Of a DNA stretch of 21,589 nt, positions 1 through 6,607 are shown piece by piece. Origin of the DNA: DATJFH01 sp035495815 (GTDB lineage: Bacteria; Acidobacteriota; Terriglobia; Bryobacterales; Bryobacteraceae); contig DATJFH010000065.1 of assembly GCA_035495815.1 (NCBI GenBank), positions 1 to 21,589 on the forward strand, read 5' to 3'. Numbering within the stretch: the first letter of the stretch is position 1; each line of letters starts with the position of its first letter. The translations under genes and the position numbers were made by a program. The notes below the pieces were generated by a model. That model did no database searches. It was not told the origin of the DNA and saw nothing but the letters and a program-made list of their open reading frames with translations.

Positions 1-51
1 CCCGTGATTCATCTCTGAAAACGCCGCAGTGTTTAGCAATCTCACTGCAAG
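1..51. other. Left edge, no gene seen
   Basis: Short stretch between the window edge and the stop codon of the exonuclease III gene. I see no reading frame, hairpin with T-run or recognisable site here. Confidence 0.5.
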
Positions 52-825
52 TCAACGATCGAGTACTATCCAGGCGGGAGCGTGGTCGCTCGCGTTCTCC
101 TCACCGCGAACCCATCTGTCTACACCCCCGTGCATGAGTCGATCGCACACTGTGGGAGAGAGAAGGAAATGATCCAGCCGCATCCCCTTGTCTAACGGCC
201 ACCGGTTACGCTCGTAGTCCCAGAACGTCCACAGCGGACCCTCCGGTTGCAGCTTTCGCAGCGCGTCGGTCCAGCCCTGAGCCAGCAGCCGGGCGTAAGC
301 CTGCCGGCTCTCCGGTTGAATCAATGCGTTCTTGTCGAGAGATCGCGTCGGATAGATGTCCTGCGCAGCCGGTACGACGTTGTAATCGCCTGCCAATACC
401 ACCGGCGCCCCGGTCTTCAGCAGTTCCTCGCCGTGCTCGATCAGGCGTTGGAACCAGGACAACTTGTAATCGAACTTCGGACCCGGTTGAGGATTTCCGT
501 TCGGCAGGTAAATGGATGCGATCAGCACCCCGTTGACGGCTGCCTCGATATAGCGCGCCTGTCTGTCCTCGGGACTCCCCGGCAGGCTGGAACGCGTCAC
601 CACCGTGTTGCATTCCCGCGTAAGGATCGCGACGCCGTTCCAGGAGCGTTCGCCGCTCCAGACTGCGTCATACCCGAGGTCGCGAAGAGCGCCCGCCGGA
701 AAAGCTCGCTGCTCTGCCTTGAGCTCCTGCAGGCAAACGACGTCCGGCTCCGCCCTTTCGAGCCACGCCCTCAGATTATCCAGACGCTTGTTGATGTTGT
801 TGACGTTGAACGTCGCGATCTTCAA
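52..825 (-). CDS. xthA: Exodeoxyribonuclease III (XthA-type AP endonuclease)
   Basis: Cytoplasmic Mg-dependent DNA repair nuclease of the exonuclease-endonuclease-phosphatase fold. It cleaves at abasic sites and degrades 3' ends of duplex DNA in base excision repair. The 257 residues match the family size (E. coli XthA is 268). Seen motifs are the start MKIATFNVNN with Asn7, the metal-ligand Glu34 in LQELK, Tyr106 in SIYLPNG, Asp147/Asn149 in LAGDYNV, RLDHF around 216-220 and the C-terminal catalytic SDHAP with Asp247/His248. All catalytic residues are present, so the enzyme should be active. It lies 36 nt downstream of the membrane-protein gene at 862-1389 on the same strand and is probably co-transcribed with it. 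The exact subtype (true exonuclease III or related AP endonuclease) cannot be settled from sequence alone. Confidence 0.95.
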   Translation of the reverse strand: MKIATFNVNNINKRLDNLRAWLERAEPDVVCLQELKAEQRAFPAGALRDLGYDAVWSGERSWNGVAILTRECNTVVTRSSLPGSPEDRQARYIEAAVNGVLIASIYLPNGNPQPGPKFDYKLSWFQRLIEHGEELLKTGAPVVLAGDYNVVPAAQDIYPTRSLDKNALIQPESRQAYARLLAQGWTDALRKLQPEGPLWTFWDYERNRWPLDKGMRLDHFLLSPTVCDRLMHGGVDRWVRGEENASDHAPAWIVLDR

Positions 826-861
826 TGGCCCGCCCTCATGCGAAAAGACCGGTGAGCCGGA

Positions 862-1389
862 TCATCGATTCCGCATACTGAAAAGAGCGGCGATGGCGAG
901 TCCTGCCACCGCCAGACCGGCGGTTCCCATCAGGAATTCCTTGAAGTGATGGAGGTAGGGGTTGGGAATCGCGACATGCTCCGTGCCGGGGAGGATCACC
1001 CAGCGTGGCTTGAACCAGCACACGATCAGCCAATCCAGGATCACCAGGTCGACCAGGTTGAAGATGAAAAGTACGCCGAAGGCATAGGCGAAGCGTTCTC
1101 CGAAGGAGTCGGTTCCCAGAGTCGCGGTTCGCCAAAGCAATACTGCGCCGACGGGAGCCCCGATGAGCAGTCCGAGCAGGACGGACATCCGCTGCTCCTT
1201 CGCCGTTTTGGGCGGGACGATCTTTCGGATCTCCTTCGGAAAATGACCCAGGAACATCCGGAGGTTGAACCGCAGCAACACCAGCAGGTATGTCGACACC
1301 ACCACGGACAGCCATGCTCCATCTCGCAGGATGCGCGTCGTATCTACCACAGGACCGTCCGCTCCATGCCGCGCGCCAAACGGCGGCAT
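862..1389 (-). CDS. Four-helix integral membrane protein, function unknown
   Basis: A 175-residue protein I cannot assign to a named family. Hydrophobic segments at about 26-39, 68-88, 100-125 and 152-171 predict four membrane helices. A basic, Pro-containing loop (about 49-67, FPKEIRKIVPP) follows helix 1. Asp114 and Asp119 lie inside helix 3 in NLVDLVILDW, and the segment after it contains KPRWVILPGTE. Two membrane-embedded acidic residues are unusual and may matter for function. The ATG at 1389 is chosen because the next Met (residue 44) would remove helix 1; no strong Shine-Dalgarno precedes it. It is the first gene of a probable two-gene unit with xthA. No enzyme motif is visible, so I give no function. 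Confidence 0.75.
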   Translation of the reverse strand: MPPFGARHGADGPVVDTTRILRDGAWLSVVVSTYLLVLLRFNLRMFLGHFPKEIRKIVPPKTAKEQRMSVLLGLLIGAPVGAVLLWRTATLGTDSFGERFAYAFGVLFIFNLVDLVILDWLIVCWFKPRWVILPGTEHVAIPNPYLHHFKEFLMGTAGLAVAGLAIAALFSMRNR

Positions 1390-1604
1390 GAGATTTGAAT
1401 CAGCTTAAGACTACCAGACGAAACGCCCCGGCGCCTGCCCCAACCGGCCGGCCGTTCACGCCTTTTTGAAAAATTCCTAAACAACAGAGAACACACCGGT
1501 TGATCCCGCCCGATCCCCGCCGTCCGACCCGCTCCTCAACCCCTCGCGCGATATCGTGTGGGTAGGAAGCGAGCCATTTTGGCTCTGCTCGACAGGAAAA
1601 TCAA
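1390..1604. other. Divergent intergenic region
   Basis: 215 nt between the divergently oriented genes at 1389 (minus) and 1605 (plus), so promoters for both should lie here. A locally AT-rich patch at about 1463-1495 stands out in the GC-rich background and includes TTGAAA at 1466-1471. I cannot pair it with a convincing -10 on either strand. A hairpin in the plus-strand leader is listed separately. No reading frame is supported here. Confidence 0.5.
1571..1585 (+). promoter_or_regulatory. Leader stem-loop before the small hypothetical gene
   Basis: GAGCCA-TTT-TGGCTC forms a perfect 6-bp stem with a 3-nt loop. Flanking AGC (1568-1570) and GCT (1587-1589) can extend it across one bulged T. 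It sits 19 nt before the start codon and just upstream of the Shine-Dalgarno, so it would be part of the mRNA leader. There is no T-run, so it does not look like a terminator. A role in mRNA stability or translation is only inferred. Confidence 0.4.
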
Positions 1605-2192
1605 ATGGCTACACAAAAGCAAATCGAGGCCAATCGCCGCAACGCCCGGAAATCCACCGGCCCCAAAACGCCCGAGGGTAAGGACGCCGTACGGTTCAAC
1701 TCCCTCCGTCACGGACTCCGCGCCCGTTCCGTCGTCCTCCCCGGCGAAAATGCCGGCGAGTTCCACCAGCTCTGCGACGGCTTTGAAGCCGAATGGCAGC
1801 CCCAAACCCCCACCGAAGAGGTCTACGTCGAGCAAATGGCGATCGCTCAGTGGAAACTCGCCCGTCTCGAAGTGGCCGAAGCCAGTGTGTCCGCCCAGAA
1901 CCTGCCCGCCCAGATCCAGTTCAACATCCTCGACCGTATCTGGCAGAATCAGCGCCGCCTCGAGCGCTCTTTCTCGAAAGCCCAGCACGAGCTCCAGCAA
2001 TTGCAGAAAGCCCGCCGCCAGGCGGAGGCGAAAGCCGAAACCGCCGGACGTCCCGCGGCCGCTCCCTCCGCCTCCGAACCGCGGCCCGGCGGCCCTCCCG
2101 AATACGTCATGTCCGCCGCCGCAGCCCCGGAGCGCCCCAACGGCCGGGCCTTTCCCCATCCATCCCGTTCGATTTCAGAACCGCAATCCTGA
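1605..2192 (+). CDS. Conserved hypothetical protein with N-terminal ANRRNARKSTGPKT motif
   Basis: 195-residue soluble protein. Residues 5-38 carry the motif QIEANRRNARKSTGPKTPEG followed by FNSLRHGL. From memory, this signature recurs in many unassigned short proteins of Acidobacteriota and Planctomycetes, often in several copies per genome. Residues about 70-145 are helical and rich in Glu, Gln and Arg, likely a coiled coil. The last 50 residues are Ala/Pro-rich and look disordered. The basic N-terminus could bind nucleic acid, but this is a guess. The start is supported by AGGA at 1594-1597, 7 nt before ATG. It ends 39 nt before the MBOAT gene, where a TATAAT box suggests that the next operon has its own promoter. 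No function is known to me. Confidence 0.8.
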   Translation: MATQKQIEANRRNARKSTGPKTPEGKDAVRFNSLRHGLRARSVVLPGENAGEFHQLCDGFEAEWQPQTPTEEVYVEQMAIAQWKLARLEVAEASVSAQNLPAQIQFNILDRIWQNQRRLERSFSKAQHELQQLQKARRQAEAKAETAGRPAAAPSASEPRPGGPPEYVMSAAAAPERPNGRAFPHPSRSISEPQS

Positions 2193-2202
2193 CCGCGCCG
2201 GG

Positions 2203-2208
2203 TATAAT
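2203..2208 (+). promoter_or_regulatory. Candidate -10 box of the acylation operon
   Basis: A perfect TATAAT lies 23 nt before the MBOAT start codon, in the 39-nt gap after the preceding gene. A start about 7 nt downstream would give a leader of roughly 16 nt. No good -35 hexamer is visible at 16-18 nt spacing, so the site rests on the -10 match alone. Confidence 0.4.
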
Positions 2209-2231
2209 GAATACTTCCGCGCTGTGTTCTC

Positions 2232-3635
2232 ATGGTTCTGTCCAGTTCCGCTTACTTCATTTTCCTGGTAGGCGTTTTCTTCCTCTATTGGCCGGTGGCC
2301 CGGTTTCGCGCTCTGTCGCTCGCCGTCGTCCTGTTCGCCAACTACTTTTTCTACGCCAAGTGGGATCTCTTCTACCTCGCCCTCATCCCCGCCGCCTCCA
2401 CCTGCGACTACCTCATCGCGCTGGGCCTTCAGCGCAGCCGGACCAACTGGCTCCGCCGCGCTCTGGTCACCCTCAGCGTGCTCCTCAACCTGGGCATCCT
2501 CGCTTCCTTCAAGTACATGCCGTTCTTCCTCGAGAACTATGCCCGCTTCTCGGGACGGCAGGCCCCCGAATGGCACTGGATCTTCCCCCTCGGCATCTCC
2601 TTCTATGCCTTCCAGTCGCTTACCTACACCATCGACGTCTATCGCCGTGACGCCCGCGCCGCCTCCAGCTATCTCGCCTACCTCGCCTCCGTTTCGTTCT
2701 TCCCCACCACCCTCGCCGGCCCCATCACCCGCGTCGCCACCCTGCTCCCCCAATTCGAGAAGAAGGATAAAGCGCTCTCCTCCGCCGACGCCGGCCGAGC
2801 CATCTTCCTCATCGCCCTCGGCCTGACCAAGAAACTGCTCATCGCCGATTACCTCGCCGACAATCTCGTCAACCGCGTCTTCGATCTCCCCAAACTCTAT
2901 ACCGCCGCCGAGACCCTCGTCGCCGTCTACGCCTACGCCCTCCAGCTCTATTACGATTTCTCCGGCTATACCGACATCGCCATCGGCTCCGCGCTCCTGC
3001 TCGCCATCAAGCTGCCCCCCAATTTCAACATGCCCTATGCCGCCGAGAATATCGCCGACTTCTGGCGGCGCTGGCACATCAGCCTCTCCAACTGGCTCCG
3101 CGACTACCTCTACTTCGCCCTCCCCGGCCTCCGTTCGAAGTGGAAAATATTCACCTACTCGAACCTGATCCTCACCATGCTCCTCGGCGGCCTCTGGCAC
3201 GGCGCCAGTTGGAACTTCGTCATCTGGGGCTTGCTGCACGGCGTCGCCCTCGCCGTTACCCGCGCCTGGCAGACCTTCACCGGCTCGAAAGCCCGAGGCG
3301 GATGGCGCAAAATCGCGCGCGTCTTCGCCACCGTCCACTTCGTGTGCTTCGCCTGGATCTTCTTCCGCTCCTCCACCCTCGAATCCGCCCTCGCCATCCT
3401 CGGCCGCATCGCCTCCCTGACGGTCTCGTTCGACAATATCTCCGCGCCCGTGGCCCTCGTCCTCGTCATCGCCGTGCTCGCGCACTATTTCCCGCTGACC
3501 TGGCAGGGCTGGGTTATCGACCGCTTTGCCGCCACGCCCTTCTACGCCCAGGCGGCCGCCCTCATGCTGCTCGCCGTCGCCCTGCAGTACGTCGCCGCCA
3601 GCGGCGTCGCCCCCTTCATCTACACCAAATTCTGA
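2232..3635 (+). CDS. MBOAT family O-acyltransferase (AlgI/DltB-like)
   Basis: Polytopic inner-membrane acyltransferase of 467 residues, close to AlgI length, with about ten or more hydrophobic segments. Family signatures are YDFSGYTDIAIG (241-252), NFNMPY (264-269), FWRRWHISLSNWLRDYLY (277-294, His282), GGLWHGASWNF (319-329, His323, the position of the essential MBOAT histidine) and WGLLHG (332-337, His336). The C-terminus FIYTKF resembles the typical AlgI/DltB end. AlgI-type proteins move acyl groups across the membrane to periplasmic acceptors together with SGNH partners such as AlgJ/AlgX; DltB does so from the carrier DltC with DltD. Genes 3 nt and further downstream encode two SGNH proteins, a carrier protein and a KAS III-like enzyme, so this is the membrane core of a five-gene acylation operon. 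Family call is firm. The acyl group and the acceptor are unknown. Confidence 0.93.
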   Translation: MVLSSSAYFIFLVGVFFLYWPVARFRALSLAVVLFANYFFYAKWDLFYLALIPAASTCDYLIALGLQRSRTNWLRRALVTLSVLLNLGILASFKYMPFFLENYARFSGRQAPEWHWIFPLGISFYAFQSLTYTIDVYRRDARAASSYLAYLASVSFFPTTLAGPITRVATLLPQFEKKDKALSSADAGRAIFLIALGLTKKLLIADYLADNLVNRVFDLPKLYTAAETLVAVYAYALQLYYDFSGYTDIAIGSALLLAIKLPPNFNMPYAAENIADFWRRWHISLSNWLRDYLYFALPGLRSKWKIFTYSNLILTMLLGGLWHGASWNFVIWGLLHGVALAVTRAWQTFTGSKARGGWRKIARVFATVHFVCFAWIFFRSSTLESALAILGRIASLTVSFDNISAPVALVLVIAVLAHYFPLTWQGWVIDRFAATPFYAQAAALMLLAVALQYVAASGVAPFIYTKF

Positions 3636-3638
3636 GCC

Positions 3639-5024
3639 ATGCAACTGCTTCCCCCCAAAGCCACGCTGGTCATCCTGACGTTCCTGATCCTCATGAAGGC
3701 CCCCGACGCCATGCCCGCCTTCAAGAACTACAAAGTCCTCGACTGGCGAAGCATCCCCGCCGTCCTCGATTTCACCCCCCGCAAAACCTCCGCCGACCCC
3801 ATCGAGGACGAGCATCTCCGCATGCGCCCCGATAAGGACGCAGCCAGCTACCGGATCTATCGCCTCAACGATCCCGCCCGCGCCATGGATCATTTCTACG
3901 AGGCCCTCCGCCGGACCGAGCTCGGCCAGTCCGGCGCCGTCACCCGAATCGTCCACTACGGCGATTCCCCCACCACCGCCGACCTCATCACCGGCGACGC
4001 CCGCAAACTCCTCCAGTCCCGCTTCGGCGACGCCGGCCACGGCTTCTGCCTCCTCGCCAAACCCTGGGCCTGGTACGGCCACAATGGCGTCGACATCACC
4101 TCCGACGGCTGGAACATCGAGCCCGCGTCCATGACCAAAGTCCGGGACGGATTCTACGGGCTCGGCGGCGTCAGCTTCCGCGGATCGGCCGGCGCCGCGA
4201 GCTTCTTCAAGCTCAAGGATCCCTCCCATACCCGCGTCGAGGTCGCCTACCTGCGGCAGCCCGGCGGCGGCGCCTTCCAGGTCCTCGCCGAAGACGCCGC
4301 CCTCGGAACCGTCGATACCCAGGGTCCCGCCGTCACCCCCGCCTATGCCGCCTTCGATATCCCTCCCGGCGCCCGCCGCTTCCAGATCCGTGTCCTCAGC
4401 GCCCAGGTGCGCGCCTTCGGCGTCCGCTTCGGAAAGCAAGGTCCCGGCCTTGAATACGACAGCCTCGGTCTCAACGGCGCCTATGTCTCGGTCCTCGCCA
4501 AAATGTTCGACGCCCGCCATTGGGAAATGCAGTTGCAACAACTCCGGCCGGACCTCGTTATAATCAACTACGGAACCAATGAGAGCGCCTACGCCGCCTT
4601 CGTCGATCAGGCCTACGGTAAGGAGTTGACGGAGATCGTCCGCCGTGTCAGGGATGCCCTGCCGCGGACGTCGATCCTCATGATGAGCCCCATGGATCGG
4701 GGGCAGCGGGAGAGCAGCGGTGAAATCGGAACCGTGGGAACCATTCCCAGGCTGGTAACCATTCAACAGAAAGTAGCGTTAGAAACAGGCTGCGGCTTTT
4801 TCAATACTTTTCAAGCCATGGGCGGTCCCGGGACCATGGGGCGCTGGTATCAGGCCGAACCCCGGCTGGTGGGCGGTGACTTCATTCATCCCATGCCCTC
4901 CGGCGCCCGCATCGTCGGAAATTTGTTATACCAGGCATTGTTCGACGGCTATAGCCGGTTCAAGGTACGAAAAATGCAAGAGAAATTCGCGAGCGCGCCA
5001 ACAACCGCGTCCGCTCCGAAATAG
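3639..5024 (+). CDS. SGNH/GDSL-family protein with inserted beta domain (first of two paralogs)
   Basis: 461 residues, 3 nt after the MBOAT gene. Residues 6-25 form a hydrophobic signal or anchor, so the bulk should be periplasmic. SGNH blocks are visible: nucleophile Ser110 in VHYGDS, LGLNGAY (276-282) as the Gly block, Asn314 in YGTNES (311-316), and Asp414/His417 in GDFIHP. All catalytic residues are present. Residues about 171-270 between blocks I and II form a Gly/beta-rich insertion. That architecture recalls Neisseria Ape1 O-acetylesterases with their inserted carbohydrate-binding module, and AlgX-like acetyltransferases; I infer an acyl esterase or transferase acting on a glycan. Its neighbour (5031-6395) is a clear paralog sharing YGLGGVS, QPGGG and the YGTNE block. 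Codon usage shifts after about 4560 to rare codons (GTA, TTA, ACA, CGA), unlike the strongly xxC-biased first part. Confidence 0.85.
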   Translation: MQLLPPKATLVILTFLILMKAPDAMPAFKNYKVLDWRSIPAVLDFTPRKTSADPIEDEHLRMRPDKDAASYRIYRLNDPARAMDHFYEALRRTELGQSGAVTRIVHYGDSPTTADLITGDARKLLQSRFGDAGHGFCLLAKPWAWYGHNGVDITSDGWNIEPASMTKVRDGFYGLGGVSFRGSAGAASFFKLKDPSHTRVEVAYLRQPGGGAFQVLAEDAALGTVDTQGPAVTPAYAAFDIPPGARRFQIRVLSAQVRAFGVRFGKQGPGLEYDSLGLNGAYVSVLAKMFDARHWEMQLQQLRPDLVIINYGTNESAYAAFVDQAYGKELTEIVRRVRDALPRTSILMMSPMDRGQRESSGEIGTVGTIPRLVTIQQKVALETGCGFFNTFQAMGGPGTMGRWYQAEPRLVGGDFIHPMPSGARIVGNLLYQALFDGYSRFKVRKMQEKFASAPTTASAPK

Positions 5025-5030
5025 AATCTC

Positions 5031-6395
5031 ATGGATTGGATCCGCGCAGCCTCCAGCCTGTTGCTCCTGTCCGCTCCGTTCTACCTCCTTTCTCAGACCG
5101 CCGCTCCGCGTAAGCCCGCCCCGCCCAAGAAAAAAAGCAGGAAGACCGCCCGACGCGCCGTTCCCAAAGCTCCCCCGGTCAGTCCCGCCGCCCGTGCCGC
5201 CGCCTCTGAAGAAGTCTCCGACATGCTCGACCGTACGGCCGGCATGCCCATCGAGAATCCCGCCGCCATGGTGCCCTTCTTCGAGCAGTTGCGGCGCGCC
5301 TCCGGCGGCGAAGCCTCCGGACCCCTCAGCATCCTGCATTACGGCGACTCCCACACCGCCGCCGATGAATGGACCGGCAGCGTGCGCCTCCTGCTCCAGG
5401 CCCAGTTCGGCAACGGGGGCGGCGGCTACTCGTTCGCCGGACGCCCGTACAACGGCTACCGCCGCCTCGACGTGAAAAGCGGCGAGTCCCGCGGCTGGCG
5501 CTCCGAAGGCCTGCTGTCCAAAGACGGCGACGGCCTCTACGGCCTCGGCGGTGTCAGCATCTCGACGCGCCTCCCCCGCCAGTCCGTCTACCTCGAAGCC
5601 GAATGCAGCAAGCTCGAGCTGTTCTACCTCCAGCAGCCCGGGGGCGGCGACCTGCAGCTGTTCGACAATGGCGTGCCCGTCGATAAAATCTCCACCGACG
5701 GCCCGCTCGGCCCGGGCTATGTGCAGTATCAGGTGAAAAACCCCACCGAAGGCCCCCACCGCTTCGAGCTCGAAACCCTCCGCAACGCCCCCGTCCGCCT
5801 CTTCGGCTGGGTCACTGAGAAGGACCGCGGCGTTACCTACGAGACTCTGGGCATCAACGGCGCCCAGGCGTCCATCGTCTTCCGCTGGGATGAGGGAATC
5901 CTGGCCAGCAATATCGCCCGCCGCAATCCCGCTCTCATCGTCCTCGCCTACGGAACCAACGAGGCCACCAATCCGGATTGGACCCTCGAGAGCTACCGCG
6001 AAATGTTCTCCGCGCTCCTGCAGCGCCTCCGCCAGGCCGCGCCCACCGCCTCCATCCTCGTCCTCGGCCCGCCCGACCGCGAATATCGCACCCGCGGCCG
6101 CTGGCAAACCATGGAAAAGCTCGATCGCATTATCGCCGCCCAGCGCGAAGCCGCCCTCGCCAACCGCTGCGCCTTTTGGGACATGCGGAACAAGATGGGC
6201 GGCAAGGGCGCCATGCGCGAATGGGTGATCGCCGGCCTTGCCCAGGGCGATCATGTCCACTTCACTTCCTCCGGCTACCGCCGGCTCGGGTATACGCTCT
6301 TCCGGGATCTCATGTACAATTACGAGAAATACAACAAAGTGCGGGGAGAGCTAGCCCGCGCAGGGTCCCATGGACAGACAAGCGCAGATCAGTGA
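5031..6395 (+). CDS. SGNH/GDSL-family protein with inserted beta domain (second paralog)
   Basis: 454 residues, 6 nt after its paralog. Hydrophobic residues 8-23 form a signal or membrane anchor, followed by a Lys/Pro/Ala-rich linker (25-58) suggesting tethering to or spanning of the periplasm. Catalytic blocks are Ser107 in LHYGDSHTAAD (102-112), LGINGAQ (273-279), Asn310 in YGTNEA, and Asp407/His410 in GDHVHF. A beta-rich insertion occupies about 168-268. Shared landmarks with the upstream gene (HYGDS, YGLGGVS, QPGGG, YGTNE, similar spacing) show a tandem duplication with divergence. Two SGNH proteins next to one MBOAT recall the AlgJ/AlgX division of labour. One may transfer the acyl group and the other bind or deacylate the glycan; which does which cannot be told. 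Its 3' end overlaps the carrier-protein gene by 26 nt. Confidence 0.86.
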   Translation: MDWIRAASSLLLLSAPFYLLSQTAAPRKPAPPKKKSRKTARRAVPKAPPVSPAARAAASEEVSDMLDRTAGMPIENPAAMVPFFEQLRRASGGEASGPLSILHYGDSHTAADEWTGSVRLLLQAQFGNGGGGYSFAGRPYNGYRRLDVKSGESRGWRSEGLLSKDGDGLYGLGGVSISTRLPRQSVYLEAECSKLELFYLQQPGGGDLQLFDNGVPVDKISTDGPLGPGYVQYQVKNPTEGPHRFELETLRNAPVRLFGWVTEKDRGVTYETLGINGAQASIVFRWDEGILASNIARRNPALIVLAYGTNEATNPDWTLESYREMFSALLQRLRQAAPTASILVLGPPDREYRTRGRWQTMEKLDRIIAAQREAALANRCAFWDMRNKMGGKGAMREWVIAGLAQGDHVHFTSSGYRRLGYTLFRDLMYNYEKYNKVRGELARAGSHGQTSADQ

Positions 6396-6603
6396 AATCA
6401 TTCGTACCGTCTCGAAAAAGAACATCACGCCCGATCCCGAGGAATCCCTGTTCGATTCGGGACTGCTCGATTCCTTCGCCCTCCCCGATGTGTTGAGCGC
6501 CCTTGAAAAGGCCTTCGCCATCAAGATCCCGGATTCGGACCTGAACCCCCGCAAGTTCGATTCGATCGCCCGGATCGAGAGCTACATCGAAAGCCGCCTC
6601 TGA
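6370..6603 (+). CDS. Acyl/aminoacyl carrier protein, DltC-like
   Basis: A 77-residue carrier protein whose phosphopantetheine attachment site is Ser35 in the sequence DSGLLDSFALPD. The GLLDSF core followed by a helix with ALEKAF, and the FD...I..I pattern near the C-terminus, resemble DltC of the D-alanylation system more than the fatty-acid AcpP, whose core is normally DSLD. It should be cytoplasmic, holding an acyl thioester for the MBOAT protein. The ATG at 6370 lies inside the end of the SGNH gene (26-nt overlap), with AGGG at 6362-6365 upstream, indicating translational coupling. The KAS III-like gene follows after 4 nt. No DltA-type adenylation enzyme or phosphopantetheinyl transferase is in the window. 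It could alternatively be a generic acyl carrier protein. Confidence 0.88.
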   Translation: MDRQAQISEIIRTVSKKNITPDPEESLFDSGLLDSFALPDVLSALEKAFAIKIPDSDLNPRKFDSIARIESYIESRL

Positions 6604-6607
6604 CTCC

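Noticed and set aside
4533..4564. TTGCAA and TATAAT inside the first SGNH gene as a firm promoter
   Set aside because: The spacer is 20 nt, too long for a typical promoter, and the hexamers encode conserved protein sequence. Mentioned only with the codon-usage change.
2175..4766. An 863-codon open frame on the minus strand antisense to the MBOAT and SGNH genes
   Set aside because: Its product is a low-complexity run of Gly, Glu, Asp and Val without domains. It mirrors the xxC codon bias of the plus-strand genes, which carry clear family motifs.
5022..5027. TAGAAT just before the second SGNH gene as a -10 box
   Set aside because: It lies 3 nt from the ATG and overlaps the preceding stop codon, too close for even a leaderless start.
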